Below, in pieces: positions 51,590 through 61,600 of a DNA stretch of 64,000 nucleotides. The notes below the pieces were generated by a model. That model did no database searches and was not told the origin of the DNA. It worked only from the letters and a program-made list of their open reading frames with translations. Origin of the DNA: Gordonibacter pamelaeae (GTDB lineage Bacteria > Actinomycetota > Coriobacteriia > Coriobacteriales > Eggerthellaceae); the NCBI RefSeq assembly GCF_042665095.1, contig NZ_JBHTBV010000002.1. The stretch is one strand, 5' to 3'. Position 1 is the stretch's first letter; each line of letters begins with the position of its first letter. The position numbers and the translations under genes were made by a program.

Positions 51590-53623
51590 TTGCGCACCCT
51601 CAAGGGATTTCTGTACCTCATCCTCGGCGGCACGCTCTGCGGCTGGATGTTCAACCGAATCGCCGCATGGTTCATCGACAACCCGCTCACCGTCGGCTCC
51701 AACCACACCGTCGCCGAGTGGGCCGTGATCCTGCAAGACCCGTTCTACCTCGACTCCCGCACGATGCCGTTCTTCTTCCTGGCCTTCGGCGCCATCGCGC
51801 TGGTGGCCATGACAAAATACGACTGGACCGGCGAGCGCGAGGAGCAGAAGAAGCTCCGCGGCGAGGAGTACGGCAACCAGCGCTGGGCGCGCGACGACGA
51901 GATGCAGCAGTTCGCGCACACCTCGACCGTGAAGCGCGTGCCCATCCGCATCCCGCAGCGCACCGCCGACGCGATGCGCTTCGCCCGCAACAACCCGAAG
52001 GACTTCATCAAGGCCAAGCTCGGCATGACCAACAAGGTCGCCAACCCCAAGCCCGACTACGTCGAGAAGATCGAGGACGACAACATCATCCTGTCCGAGC
52101 GCGCCGAGCTCCAGATGTCGAAGATCCCCGACCCGGCGCTCGAGCGCAACAAGCACGTCTACGTGCTCGGCGGCTCCGGCTCGGGCAAGACCTTCAACTT
52201 CGTCGGCCCCAACCTTCTCCAGCTCAACAGCTCGATCGTGACGACCGACCCCAAGGGCGACACGCTCAAGCAGTACGGCAACTTCTTCCTGCGCCACGGC
52301 TACAAGCTCAAGGTCGTCAACACCAAGCCCGACCAGATCAACCAATCGATGCACTACAACCCGCTGCTCTACCTCCAGGACTCCACGTCGATCATGCAGA
52401 TCGTCAACCTGCTGGTGGAGAACACGTCGGGCAACGCGGAGGCCGAGAAGGAGGACTTCTTCGTCAAGGCCGAGAGGCAGCTGTACATGGCGCTGATGGG
52501 CTACCTCTTCTACTTCTACGCCGACCAGCCGCAGTACCAGACGTTCCCGCAGATGCTCGACCTGCTCCAGCTCGCCGGCAAGGACAACCCCAGCCAGACC
52601 AAGACCCCGCTGGACATCATCATGCTCGGCACGACCGCCGAGGACGGCTTCCAGGGCTTCGAGGAATGGATCGTCGCCAACCACGGCGGCGACGAGGCGG
52701 CCGCGCAGGCCTCCGAGGAGTACTTCGTCATCAAGCAGTACAAGGGCTTCAAGTCGACCTCCGAATCGCCGGAGACCGAGGCCTCGGTCACCGCGTCGTG
52801 CAACGTCCGCCTGGCGCCGTTCGCCGTCTCCGCGGTCCGCGAGTTCTTCAGCGAGGACGAGCTGGAGCTCGAGATGATCGGCGAGGAGCGCACGGCGTTC
52901 TTCCTGGTCATGTCCGACACCGACAAGACGTTCAACTTCATCCTGGCGATGCTGCTCTACCAGCTGTTCGACGTCAACACTGCCATCGCCGACAGGAACC
53001 CCGGCTCGCACTGCAAGATCCCGATCAACTGCATCCTCGACGAGCTCGCCAACATCGGCCGCATCCCCGACCTCGACGTCAAGATCGCGACCCTGCGCTC
53101 GCGCTGGATCTACATCACGGCCATCCTGCAATCGGTCACGCAGCTCAAGAAGATGTACAAGGACAACGCCGACATCATCGAGGGCAACTGCGACACGACG
53201 CTGTTCCTCGGCCGCTGCGACCTCGAGACCAACAAGAAGATCTCCGAGCGCCTGGGCAAGTTCACCGCCACCGTCCGCAACCGCAGCGAGTCGCACGGCC
53301 GGCAGGGATCGTGGTCCGAGAGCGAGAACAAGATCGGCAAGGAGCTCATGGCCGCCGCCGACCTCGGCAACAACCCCGAGAAGTTCGGCGGCGACGACTG
53401 CATCGTCTTCGTGAAGAACGCCTTCCCGTTCCTCGACAAGAAGTACAGGACGATCGACCACCCGCGCTACCACGAGCTGCGCGAGGTCGGCGAGTTCAAC
53501 CTGGACGACTGGAACTGGGACCGCAAGTGCGAGCGCGAGCGCGCGCACCGCGCCGAGGTCGAGGAGATGCGCTGGCGCATCGAGGAGGCCCGTTCGTTCT
53601 TCGACCCCGAGTTCTTCATGTAG
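51590..53623 (+). CDS. virD4: Type IV coupling protein VirD4/TraG
   Basis: The product is 677 residues from TTG 51590, with GGAGGAG upstream. There are two N-terminal membrane helices (about 5-22 and 57-78), then the motor domain with Walker A LGGSGSGKT (about 192-201), TTDPKGD, Walker B-like INCILDELANIGRIPDLDVKIATLRS, and the TraG C-terminal motif IITAILQSVTQLK-like (ITAILQSVTQLKKMY). The protein docks DNA-protein substrates on the secretion channel. Two hairpins separate it from the next gene. Confidence 0.95.
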   Translation: MRTLKGFLYLILGGTLCGWMFNRIAAWFIDNPLTVGSNHTVAEWAVILQDPFYLDSRTMPFFFLAFGAIALVAMTKYDWTGEREEQKKLRGEEYGNQRWARDDEMQQFAHTSTVKRVPIRIPQRTADAMRFARNNPKDFIKAKLGMTNKVANPKPDYVEKIEDDNIILSERAELQMSKIPDPALERNKHVYVLGGSGSGKTFNFVGPNLLQLNSSIVTTDPKGDTLKQYGNFFLRHGYKLKVVNTKPDQINQSMHYNPLLYLQDSTSIMQIVNLLVENTSGNAEAEKEDFFVKAERQLYMALMGYLFYFYADQPQYQTFPQMLDLLQLAGKDNPSQTKTPLDIIMLGTTAEDGFQGFEEWIVANHGGDEAAAQASEEYFVIKQYKGFKSTSESPETEASVTASCNVRLAPFAVSAVREFFSEDELELEMIGEERTAFFLVMSDTDKTFNFILAMLLYQLFDVNTAIADRNPGSHCKIPINCILDELANIGRIPDLDVKIATLRSRWIYITAILQSVTQLKKMYKDNADIIEGNCDTTLFLGRCDLETNKKISERLGKFTATVRNRSESHGRQGSWSESENKIGKELMAAADLGNNPEKFGGDDCIVFVKNAFPFLDKKYRTIDHPRYHELREVGEFNLDDWNWDRKCERERAHRAEVEEMRWRIEEARSFFDPEFFM

Positions 53624-53630
53624 GAGGCAC

Positions 53631-53680
53631 CCGGCGGGGGAGACCCCGCCGGTCGTCATATCTCACCCGCCGCGGCGGGT
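53631..53680 (+). terminator. Two GC hairpins between virD4 and the pilin-like gene
   Basis: CCGGCGGGG-GAGA-CCCCGCCGG (53631-53652) is followed by the perfect 16-base palindrome ACCCGCCGCGGCGGGT (53665-53680). There is no T-run. They may attenuate transcription or protect the downstream mRNA so that the small pilin-like protein is made in higher amount. Confidence 0.55.
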
Positions 53681-53737
53681 CAAACAGGGCGCCAAGGCCA
53701 CACGGGCGGCGCCGCGAATCAGAAGGGAAAACCCCAT

Positions 53738-53953
53738 ATGGCTTTCTTCAACCAGCTCCTGAACTATCTGTGGCAGATCCTCACCTTCGTCGGCGGAATC
53801 ACCGCCGCCGTGGGCGTCTTCCGCTGGGTCTCCGGCGGCAAGGCCCACGACGCGCAGGCCCAGGAGGGCGCGGTCTGGGTCATCGCGCTGGGCGGCGCCA
53901 TGGCGGCCATCGGCCTGGTCGGCGGCAGCTACCTCACCTTCCCCACGATGTAG
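53738..53953 (+). CDS. Maff2-like small membrane protein (pilin-type)
   Basis: The product is 71 residues from ATG 53738. Two hydrophobic helices (about 10-30 and 46-66) are joined by a short polar loop GGKAHDAQAQEG, the shape of Maff2/VirB2-type subunits found between virD4 and the VirB6-like gene in Gram-positive ICEs. It is probably a structural subunit of the channel or pilus. The assignment rests on size, topology and position. Confidence 0.75.
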   Translation: MAFFNQLLNYLWQILTFVGGITAAVGVFRWVSGGKAHDAQAQEGAVWVIALGGAMAAIGLVGGSYLTFPTM

Positions 53954-53974
53954 GGACGACGGAGGGAACTCCAT

Positions 53975-55192
53975 ATGACTGCTCTAACGGGAAAAGATAG
54001 GCGCGCGGCGGGGCCCTCTGCCCCCTTGCGCGCCGCGCTCGCGGCCGTGCTGGCGCTCGCGCTCGCCGCGCCGGCCCTGGCCGCACTGGCCTGCCCATCG
54101 CCGGCCCTGGCCGTGGAGACCTCCAAGGAGAGCTTCGAGGCGAAATACAAGGACGACTACCACCAGGCGATCAAGGACCGCAAGAAAGACCCCAGCATCA
54201 CCACGAACACCATGTGGACCGACGACGACCTCATGATGGGCGCCTGCGGGGAGTATCCGGGCTTCGATGTCGTAAACGCAGGGCCCTGGGTCTCCTATTT
54301 CGTCTACAGCACCGCCGAGGGCATCGCGAGCTTCTGCGTCGACTGCGGCGAGGCGATGCTGCAATGCATCTCGTCGTCGGGGCTGCTCAAGCTCGACTTC
54401 ACCGGCGAGGGGTCCGATTTCGCCAAGATGTACTCGGCGGCCGCCGACGTCTCGGTCAAGGTGATCCAGCCGATCTGCGTGGGCTTTCTCGGCCTCGCGT
54501 GCGTGTGGGCCCTTCTCGAGTTCTCCAAGGAGGTCTCGACCAACCGCGGCGACCACTTCTCGATGGCCGGCAACTACGTCTGGATCATCGTCAAGTTCTC
54601 GCTCGTCATGGTCCTCATCAGCCATACCGTGCAGCTGTGCGGCGGCGTGTACGAGGTCTTCCTGTGGGTCGCCAACAAGGTCTCCGACACGCTGGCGGCC
54701 GGACAGATCAGCGGCGTCGGCTTCAACTCCTTCATGCTCTCCATGATGGAGATCAGGTACAGCCAGTTCGCGTGGTCGTTCGGCTACGCGCTCGTGTCGA
54801 TGGTCATCCTCGTCTCGACCGGCCTGTGCCTGATCAAGGTCCTCACGCTCACCATCACCCGCATGTTCGAGATCTACCTGATGACGGCCTTCGCCGGCTT
54901 CCCGCTCGTGATGCTCACGACGCGCGAGACCAGGCCGTCCGGCATCGGGTACTTCAAGAAGTTCGCCGGCGTGTGCCTTCAGGCGGCGATCCTCATAACG
55001 ATCATCGCCTTCGCCGGGATCTGCTTCTCGGCCGCCGGGTCGCTTCTGGCGACCAAGCCGAATGCCGGCATCGATGACTCGGTCTGGACCATCGTCTCGC
55101 TGCTCGCGTCCATGGCCGGATGCTTCGGCTTCTCGGCGCTGTGCGGGCAATCCAAGCATATAGCGGACACGATCATGGGGGCGATGGGCTGA
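53975..55192 (+). CDS. VirB6/TrbL-like conjugation membrane protein
   Basis: The product is 405 residues from ATG 53975, with GGAGGGA upstream. A cleavable-looking signal (14-47, ending ALAVE) is followed by an outside region with paired Cys (CVDCGEAMLQC) and six or so membrane helices (from about 165). It resembles CD0411/TrbL-type proteins of Clostridium-like ICEs. The channel component role is inferred. The stop overlaps the PrgI start (TGATG). Confidence 0.85.
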   Translation: MTALTGKDRRAAGPSAPLRAALAAVLALALAAPALAALACPSPALAVETSKESFEAKYKDDYHQAIKDRKKDPSITTNTMWTDDDLMMGACGEYPGFDVVNAGPWVSYFVYSTAEGIASFCVDCGEAMLQCISSSGLLKLDFTGEGSDFAKMYSAAADVSVKVIQPICVGFLGLACVWALLEFSKEVSTNRGDHFSMAGNYVWIIVKFSLVMVLISHTVQLCGGVYEVFLWVANKVSDTLAAGQISGVGFNSFMLSMMEIRYSQFAWSFGYALVSMVILVSTGLCLIKVLTLTITRMFEIYLMTAFAGFPLVMLTTRETRPSGIGYFKKFAGVCLQAAILITIIAFAGICFSAAGSLLATKPNAGIDDSVWTIVSLLASMAGCFGFSALCGQSKHIADTIMGAMG

Positions 55193-55608
55193 TGGTAGAG
55201 ATCATCCTGCGCAAGGACATCCAGGACTACGAGGCCAGGCCGCTGTTCGGCTTCACGTACCGCCAGGTCGCGACCGGAGCGGCCATCGCGATCACCGCCG
55301 CCGGCATGGGGCTGGCGATCTCGTCGTTCACCGAGATCAACACGCTGTGGCTGATGCTGATCATGTCCGTCTGCGGCGCGATCGGGCTCGTCGGCCTCGG
55401 GCGCATCCACGACCTCAAGTTCGAGCAGTGGTTCGCCATCTGGAAGGCCGACCGCGACTGGCCGAAGGTCGCCCTGTTCGCCGCGCCGACGCTCTCGCCG
55501 CACGGCGACCGCGCCTCCGCCAAGGCGAAAGCCGGCAAGAGGCCCAAGAAGGAGACCAAAGCGGAGAAGGCGGCGGCGCTGGAGGCCGACGCCGAGGCCG
55601 AGGCATAG
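55192..55608 (+). CDS. PrgI family conjugation protein
   Basis: The product is 138 residues from ATG 55192. MVEIILRKDIQDYEARPLFGFTYRQVATGAAIAI is the typical PrgI start, with two membrane helices (about 26-45 and 50-70), then a cytosolic part KFEQWFAIWK and a Lys/Ala/Glu-rich tail. PrgI homologues precede VirB4 ATPases in Gram-positive T4SS. The gene is translationally coupled to the VirB6-like gene. Confidence 0.88.
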   Translation: MVEIILRKDIQDYEARPLFGFTYRQVATGAAIAITAAGMGLAISSFTEINTLWLMLIMSVCGAIGLVGLGRIHDLKFEQWFAIWKADRDWPKVALFAAPTLSPHGDRASAKAKAGKRPKKETKAEKAAALEADAEAEA

Positions 55609-55627
55609 AGAAAACGGAGAAAACCAC

Positions 55628-58600
55628 ATGATCTGCCCCAACTGCAACTGCGAGCTCGTGGACGGCACCGCGGTGTGCCCCTACTGCGGCACGCCCTTGG
55701 CCGCGCCCGCGCCGTCTGCCACCGCCACCGCGACCATGCCCGCCATCCAGTCCGCGCCGCCCGCGGCGCCTGCGCCCTCGCCGGCATACCGAGCTGAGGA
55801 CATCCCCGTGTCCGCGGCCCCGCAGCCGGCCGCCCGCGGGGCCCACGAGCAGGTCTCACAGGTCTCACAGAGCCCGGAGCCGCCGTTCGCATACGGCCGC
55901 GAGGAGGCCGCCGAATCCCCGGCATCCCCCGCCCGCGACCCCTACGAGGACTACTACCGCCAGGCCCCGGCACGCCCGAGCGCGCAGGCATACCGCGAGC
56001 CTGCGCCCCAACCGGCCCGCGACCCATATGAGGACTACTACCGCCCCACCCCGGGCCGTGGCGGGCAGGGCCCTGCCGCCCGCGACCCCTACGGGGAGCC
56101 CGCCGCATCCGGCGAGTCCGACGCCTACGCCTACGGGAAGAACGCATATGCGGACACCTCGCGCGACCCCTACGAGGACTACTGCCGCCAGAGCCAGACC
56201 CCGGCGCGCCCGAGCGCACCGTCATACCGCGAGCCTGCGCCCCAGCCGGCCCGCGACCCCTACAATGACTACCGCGACGCGGGCCGCGCAGATGACGCGG
56301 ACGGCCGCGGACAGCGCGGGCAGCGCGAGGAGAGCCGCGAGGACGTCCGCGCCGAGGGCCGCGACGCCCGCCGCCAGCAGAAGCTCAACGCGAAGGCCGC
56401 GAAAGCCCGAAAGCGCCGCGAGCGCGCCGCGGAGAAGGCGGGAAAGAAGAAGGGCATGAAGCGCCTTCTGCCGACCGAGGACTACCCTGGCACCCTCGTC
56501 CTGCGCGCGGACAAGTGCACGCAGGACGCGCTCGGCTATGAGCTCCTGTGCGAGGACGGCACCGTCAAGCTCCAGCAGGGCGTCTACAGCCGCGTCGTGG
56601 AGTTCCAGGACGCCAGCTTCCAGGCGGCGCGCGAGTCCGAGCAGCGCGAGATCTACGAGAACTGGTCCGAACTTCTCAACACGTTCGACAACACCGTGCA
56701 CCTCCAGGTCAAGATCCTGTGCCGCGTCATCGACCGAGACGCGTTCCGCGAGGACACCTTCCTGCCGCCCGTCGAGGGCGACTACGCCGGCAACCGCTTC
56801 CGCCGCGACATCAACCAGATCATCGAGAGCAAGGTCGCCGAGACGCAGCAGAACGTCGAGAGGCGCCGGCTGTTCATCGTGACCGTCGAGGCGCCGACCC
56901 GCGAGCAGGCGTCCCCGCTGCTCGCCCGCGCGACCGAGCAGGTCATGCGCTCGCTCAAGAACATGGGGGTCAACTCGGAGGAGGTCCGCGGAAACGAGCT
57001 TCTGCGCATCATCGACTCGATCACCAACCCGCGCGACCCGCGCGGCTTCGTCTCGTTCGAGGACCTGAAGGTCACCGACGAGCACGGCGTGAGCGCCATC
57101 CAGCTCGGCTACACCACCAAGGACCTCGTCGCGCCCGCCGACCTCACCAAGATCGACGACACCCATATCTCATGGAACGGCGTCACGGGCCAGGCGCTCT
57201 ACCTCCAGAAATGGGCGGGCTCGGTGCGCTCCGACATGATCTCGAGCCTGGCGGAGCTGCCCATCAACCAGGTGATCACGCTCGACATGACGAGCTGGGA
57301 GCAGTCGCGCGCCATCGAGACCATCGAGTCGATGAACACCGATCTCAAGGTGCAGAAGTCCGACTACGTGCTCAAGCACTCCCAGACCATGTACATCACC
57401 GACGAGATGCTGCCGACCAACCTCCAGGACGCCATGGAGAACGCCCGCGACCTGCGCGACGACCTCGTGAGCCGCGACCAGAAGATGTGGTCGCTCACCT
57501 GCACCACCATGACCTGGGCGGACTCGCTCGAGGACTGCGACGAGAACTCCGGGGCCATCCAGGACGTGTTCCGCCGATTCACCTGCCGCGCAGTGCCCCT
57601 CGTGAAGCTCCAGCGACAGGGTTTCGCCGCGATGCTGCCCACGGGCCGCTGCGACATCCCCTACGTACGCAACCTCACGACCGCCCCGCTCGCGGCGCTC
57701 GTGCCGTTCACGTCGGTCGAGCTCATGGAGCGCGGCGGCATGTGGATGGGCCAGAACCAGACGTCCAAGAACTTCATCTTCTACAACCGCCGCGACGCCG
57801 TCGCGCCCAACGGCTTCATCCTGGGCAAGCCGGGCCGCGGCAAGTCGGTGACGGCCAAGAACACGATCCTGTGGACGCTTCTCACCGACCCCACCGCCGA
57901 GGTCATCGTGCTCGACCCCGAGCGCGAGTACATCAACGTCGCGCGCGAGATGGACGGCGAGGTCGTCCAGATCTCCGGAGACTCGCATACCTATATCAAC
58001 CCGTTCGATCTCGAGCTCGTGGAGGGCGAACAGCCGCTCGCGATGAAGGTCGACGCCATCATGTCGATGGTCGAGATGATGGCCAAGAACCTCTCGCCGA
58101 TGCAGAAGACCCTCGTGGACCGCTGCGTCTCGCGCATCTACGACCGCTACTTCGCCACCCACGACCAGCGCGACATCCCCACGCTGATCGACTTCTACAA
58201 CATGCTCAACCAGCAGCCCGAGCCCGAGGGACGCATGCTCGCCGTCACCATCGAGCGCTACGTCACCGGCCAGGCCTCGCTGTTCAACCACCCGACCAAC
58301 GTGAACACGCACAAGCGCTTCGTCGTCTACGACATCCGCGACTGCGCCGACAACATGAAGGGCCTGGCGCTGCTGATCCTGCTCGACCAGACGTGGAACC
58401 GCATCGTGCGCAACCGCGAGCGCCACGTCCGCACCTGGGTGTTCATCGACGAGATGCAGCTGCTCTTCGAGAACGACTACGCGATCTCGTACTTCGACCA
58501 GCTCTGGACCCGCTCGCGCAAGTACGGCGCCATCCCGACCGGCATCACGCAGAACATCGAGCGCATCATCAACAACGAGAAGAGCCGCCTGATGCTGGCT

Positions 58601-58867
58601 AACTCCGACTTCCTGGTGCTGCTCGGCCAGTCCGCATCGGACGCCGCGGCGCTGGGCGAGGTCATCAAGCTCTCCGAGCGCCAGGTCGCGATGATGCGCA
58701 ACGCCGGGCCCGGAGAGGGCCTGCTGGTCGCCGGCGGCAAGATCATCCCGTTCGAGAACCGCATCCCGACGGACTCGGCCATCTACCGCATGGTCACCAC
58801 CAAGCTCGACGACCTGATCCAGTACTCCAACGAGGACGGGCGCGGCGACGGCGCCCGCCGCGGGTAG
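55628..58867 (+). CDS. virB4: VirB4/TraE ATPase with zinc-ribbon and repeat-rich N-terminal extension
   Basis: The product is 1079 residues. Residues 1-24 are a zinc ribbon (Cys3, 6, 17, 20), followed by a Pro/Ala-rich disordered segment with about five copies of RDPY-E-D-Y-Y-R-like repeats (about 98-220) and a Lys/Arg-rich stretch. The VirB4 part starts near 275 (LLPTEDYPGTLVLRADKCTQDALGYELL). Walker A is LGKPGRGKSVTAKN (about 731-744), Walker B is TWVFIDEMQLLFEND, and ITQNIERIINNEKSRLMLANSDFLVLLGQ is a sensor region. It energises the secretion channel. Ordinary VirB4 proteins of this type lack the 270-residue extension. Confidence 0.94.
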   Translation: MICPNCNCELVDGTAVCPYCGTPLAAPAPSATATATMPAIQSAPPAAPAPSPAYRAEDIPVSAAPQPAARGAHEQVSQVSQSPEPPFAYGREEAAESPASPARDPYEDYYRQAPARPSAQAYREPAPQPARDPYEDYYRPTPGRGGQGPAARDPYGEPAASGESDAYAYGKNAYADTSRDPYEDYCRQSQTPARPSAPSYREPAPQPARDPYNDYRDAGRADDADGRGQRGQREESREDVRAEGRDARRQQKLNAKAAKARKRRERAAEKAGKKKGMKRLLPTEDYPGTLVLRADKCTQDALGYELLCEDGTVKLQQGVYSRVVEFQDASFQAARESEQREIYENWSELLNTFDNTVHLQVKILCRVIDRDAFREDTFLPPVEGDYAGNRFRRDINQIIESKVAETQQNVERRRLFIVTVEAPTREQASPLLARATEQVMRSLKNMGVNSEEVRGNELLRIIDSITNPRDPRGFVSFEDLKVTDEHGVSAIQLGYTTKDLVAPADLTKIDDTHISWNGVTGQALYLQKWAGSVRSDMISSLAELPINQVITLDMTSWEQSRAIETIESMNTDLKVQKSDYVLKHSQTMYITDEMLPTNLQDAMENARDLRDDLVSRDQKMWSLTCTTMTWADSLEDCDENSGAIQDVFRRFTCRAVPLVKLQRQGFAAMLPTGRCDIPYVRNLTTAPLAALVPFTSVELMERGGMWMGQNQTSKNFIFYNRRDAVAPNGFILGKPGRGKSVTAKNTILWTLLTDPTAEVIVLDPEREYINVAREMDGEVVQISGDSHTYINPFDLELVEGEQPLAMKVDAIMSMVEMMAKNLSPMQKTLVDRCVSRIYDRYFATHDQRDIPTLIDFYNMLNQQPEPEGRMLAVTIERYVTGQASLFNHPTNVNTHKRFVVYDIRDCADNMKGLALLILLDQTWNRIVRNRERHVRTWVFIDEMQLLFENDYAISYFDQLWTRSRKYGAIPTGITQNIERIINNEKSRLMLANSDFLVLLGQSASDAAALGEVIKLSERQVAMMRNAGPGEGLLVAGGKIIPFENRIPTDSAIYRMVTTKLDDLIQYSNEDGRGDGARRG

Positions 58868-58880
58868 CGCGACCCGAGCC

Positions 58881-60668
58881 ATGGCAGACGAGAAGCCCAC
58901 CGTCACCGACAAGGCGAGCCCGCTAGAGATGGAGAAGGTCAAGCACTCCTCCCTCGAGTATGCCGTGCAGCACGACGGCCCCGCATACAGGCAGCGGGCC
59001 GTCGCGCCCTACAAGGAATCGGCCCTCCCCGAGCTCACGCGCGGGGAGGCCGCAAGGTCCGTGTTCAAGGACCGCGTCAGCGAGTCCGTCGGCAACGCCC
59101 TCGGCGCGGCGAAGGGAGCCGCCGAGGGCGCGGCGAAAGGCGCAGCCAAAGGGGCCGCGAAGGGCGTCCTGCACAGCCCCCGCGCGGCGCTGGAGATGAG
59201 CGCGGCCATCGGCCTTTCCGACGGCAACGCCCAGATCGCCGACGAGGGGGCGCGCGCCGCCGACACCGTCGCCAACGCGGCGATGACCCAGGCCGACCCG
59301 CGCAACCTGTACCGCGAGGGAAAGGCCGTCGCCGACAGGCTGCCGGCGGGACGGGCCCGCAGGCGCATGGCCCGCTGGGACGCGAAATCGAAGAAGGCCC
59401 TCGCCAAGCAGGACAAGGTGCTCGACCAGCTGGAGCACAAGAGGAAGCGCGCCGACACCATGCGACGCGCCGGGATGTCAGACAAGTCCCTGCTCGGGCG
59501 CTGGATCAACCTCAGGCAGAAGCGGCTCGAGAACAAGGCGGGGCGGCTCGGCGCCAAGGCGGGCCGGCTCGCCGGGACGAACACCTCCGGCATCCGCGGC
59601 AAGCTCATGCAGCTGCGCCGCACCAAGGCGACCGTCACGAACACCGTCTTCGGCTGGCGCGGCGTGGCCGCGGCGGGCGCCGCGGTGGGCGGCACCGCGG
59701 TTATCTGCCTAGTCGGGATGTCGCTGCTCAGCGCGGTCATCGGCGGCGCCGCCACATCTTCTTCCGGCGGCAGCGCCGAGGGCTACCTGGCCCAGGCGCA
59801 GCGATACGTCGACGATGACTCCATCGGGTACTCGCAGTCCACGCGTTGCCACAACCCCAACATGGACTGCTCGTCGTTCGTCTACTACTGCCTCGTCGAT
59901 TCGGGCTACTGCACGACCGAGCAGCTGGGTACGCACCCGTTCACCACCTCCACCATGGCGGAACCTCTGCTCAAGGCGGGCTTCGAGAAGGTCGAGTGGG
60001 ACGGGAAGATGGACTCCCTGCAACGCGGCGACATCCTCATCAACACCGAGCAGCACACGGAGATCTATGCCGGCGACGGCAAGGACTACGGCGCGCACGA
60101 AGACCTCGACGGCGCCGACGGCGACTCGTCGGGAGACGAGGTATCGCTGGGGTCCTACTGGAACGACGCCTGGGACACGGTCCTGCGTCCCACCGGAGGG
60201 GCGGGCGTCACCATTCCCGAGCAGTACGGCAACGGCGGGTACTCCGTCACCTTCTACACCCCGCGCGGCTGCTACGTCAACGGCCGTGACACCGCGTGGG
60301 CGGCCGGGACGTCGCAGGCGGCCGTCCACTCCAAGTGGGCGCTCGCCGGCGCGAAGTACGACGACGATATCGCGACCTACAACGGCCGCTACCTGATCGC
60401 CTGCACGACGACGTACGGGCGCGTCGGCGACAAGGTCGACTTCACGCTGTCGGACGGCACCGTGATCAAGTGCGTCATCGCCGACGCGAAGAACCCCAAC
60501 GACCAGGGATGCAACAAGTGGGGGCACTCGAACGGCCAGAACGTCATCGAGTTCGAGGTGGAGAGGTCGCGCTTCTACAGGAGCGGCAACCCCGGCAGCT
60601 CGAGCTGGAAGGCCGAATGGGGCGGCAAGCGCGTCTGCTCGTCAGTCAACAGCGGCAGCATCCTCTAG
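58881..60668 (+). CDS. Conjugative cell-wall hydrolase (NlpC/P60-type amidohydrolase)
   Basis: The product is 595 residues. The cytosolic N-terminal part has a helical repeat GAAKGAAEGAAKGAAKGAAKG (about 74-94) and basic coiled segments; a membrane helix lies at about 260-287. Outside, the peptidase domain has catalytic Cys330 in NMDCSSFVYY, TSTMAEPLLK and HTEIYAGDG (catalytic His). A last domain (VDFTLSDGTVIKCVIADAKNPND...GHSNGQNVIEFE) resembles a double-psi-barrel-like lytic module. It should open the peptidoglycan for the T4SS channel. Confidence 0.88.
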   Translation: MADEKPTVTDKASPLEMEKVKHSSLEYAVQHDGPAYRQRAVAPYKESALPELTRGEAARSVFKDRVSESVGNALGAAKGAAEGAAKGAAKGAAKGVLHSPRAALEMSAAIGLSDGNAQIADEGARAADTVANAAMTQADPRNLYREGKAVADRLPAGRARRRMARWDAKSKKALAKQDKVLDQLEHKRKRADTMRRAGMSDKSLLGRWINLRQKRLENKAGRLGAKAGRLAGTNTSGIRGKLMQLRRTKATVTNTVFGWRGVAAAGAAVGGTAVICLVGMSLLSAVIGGAATSSSGGSAEGYLAQAQRYVDDDSIGYSQSTRCHNPNMDCSSFVYYCLVDSGYCTTEQLGTHPFTTSTMAEPLLKAGFEKVEWDGKMDSLQRGDILINTEQHTEIYAGDGKDYGAHEDLDGADGDSSGDEVSLGSYWNDAWDTVLRPTGGAGVTIPEQYGNGGYSVTFYTPRGCYVNGRDTAWAAGTSQAAVHSKWALAGAKYDDDIATYNGRYLIACTTTYGRVGDKVDFTLSDGTVIKCVIADAKNPNDQGCNKWGHSNGQNVIEFEVERSRFYRSGNPGSSSWKAEWGGKRVCSSVNSGSIL

Positions 60669-60698
60669 CCCATCGAATGAACGAAAGGGAAAGCGAAC

Positions 60699-61589
60699 AT
60701 GAACATGACCGACAGGTTCAACCCGGCCAACGAGAACGACCCCAAGAGGAAGCTGGCCTACGGCCTGATCGCGCTGGCGTGCGTGATCGCGCTGGGCTTC
60801 GGCCTCGACGCCGCCTCGTGCTCCCGCACGGGCACCGCGGGCGACGAGGGCGGCAAGCAGGACGCCACCGAGGCGGTCGATGGCGGCAGCGCCGCCGGGG
60901 GCGACGAGCAGGACGGGAAGGAGGCGGGCGACGAGAAGAAAGTCGAGGCGTCGCCGGACCCGTCCGAGACCTCCGGCGTTCGGTTCGAGGGCTTCGACAA
61001 GCTCTCGGGCATGACCGCGACCAAGCGCGAGAGCTTCTGCGACGCCGTGGCCTCGACCATGCGCGCCAACGGCTACGGGCTCGACGAGATCACGGTCTCG
61101 ATCAAGAAGAAGCCCCAGGCCACCGATAACGGCACCGTCGTGTTCATGCGCGTGAAGGGCACCGGCGACTGCTACTCGGCGCATTACGCCGACGGCACCT
61201 GGACCGTCTTCCCCCTGCTCGAGCGCGTGGACGGCGTGAACGACGACCTCGCGCAGGACCAGATCGACTCGCGCGCCGACACGGCGGCCGACGCCGACGC
61301 CACCGAGCAGAGCGCCGCGGCGCCCAAGAAGACCTTCGCCATCACCGACACCGAGCAGGCCGCCAAGTATATCGGCGACTCCTGCGCCGGCGCGCTCATG
61401 GACGCATGGCGCGCGTTCGCCGCGGAGAAGGAGGGCGGCGCCGATGCCGATTCCGCGCTGTTCTCCCGCGACCATGTGACGCACAACGACGACGGCACGG
61501 TCACGTTCACCGTCTGGATGCCCTCGAGCCAGAAGACCTACCGAGGCGTGGCCGACATGGCCGCCGGCTCGGTCTCCTTCTCCGAGTAG
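60699..61589 (+). CDS. Membrane-anchored extracytoplasmic ICE protein
   Basis: The product is 296 residues. One N-terminal helix (about 20-40) ends in AASC, a weak lipobox. A Gly/Asp/Glu-rich linker (45-90) joins two similar-looking parts: FDKLSGMTATKRESFCDAVASTMRANGYGLDEITV...DCYSAHYADGTWTVF and AAKYIGDSCAGALMDAWRAFA...TVTFTVWMPSSQKTYRG. No known family is recognised. Position between the hydrolase and topoisomerase suggests a channel accessory protein on the outer side of the membrane. Confidence 0.75.
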   Translation: MNMTDRFNPANENDPKRKLAYGLIALACVIALGFGLDAASCSRTGTAGDEGGKQDATEAVDGGSAAGGDEQDGKEAGDEKKVEASPDPSETSGVRFEGFDKLSGMTATKRESFCDAVASTMRANGYGLDEITVSIKKKPQATDNGTVVFMRVKGTGDCYSAHYADGTWTVFPLLERVDGVNDDLAQDQIDSRADTAADADATEQSAAAPKKTFAITDTEQAAKYIGDSCAGALMDAWRAFAAEKEGGADADSALFSRDHVTHNDDGTVTFTVWMPSSQKTYRGVADMAAGSVSFSE

Positions 61590-61600
61590 GGGGGAGCGGC

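Noticed and set aside
50564..53659. A 1031-residue open frame on the minus strand
   Set aside because: It is antisense to virD4 and two other conjugation genes, with Val/Leu/Glu/Asp-biased low-complexity content typical of a high-GC shadow frame.
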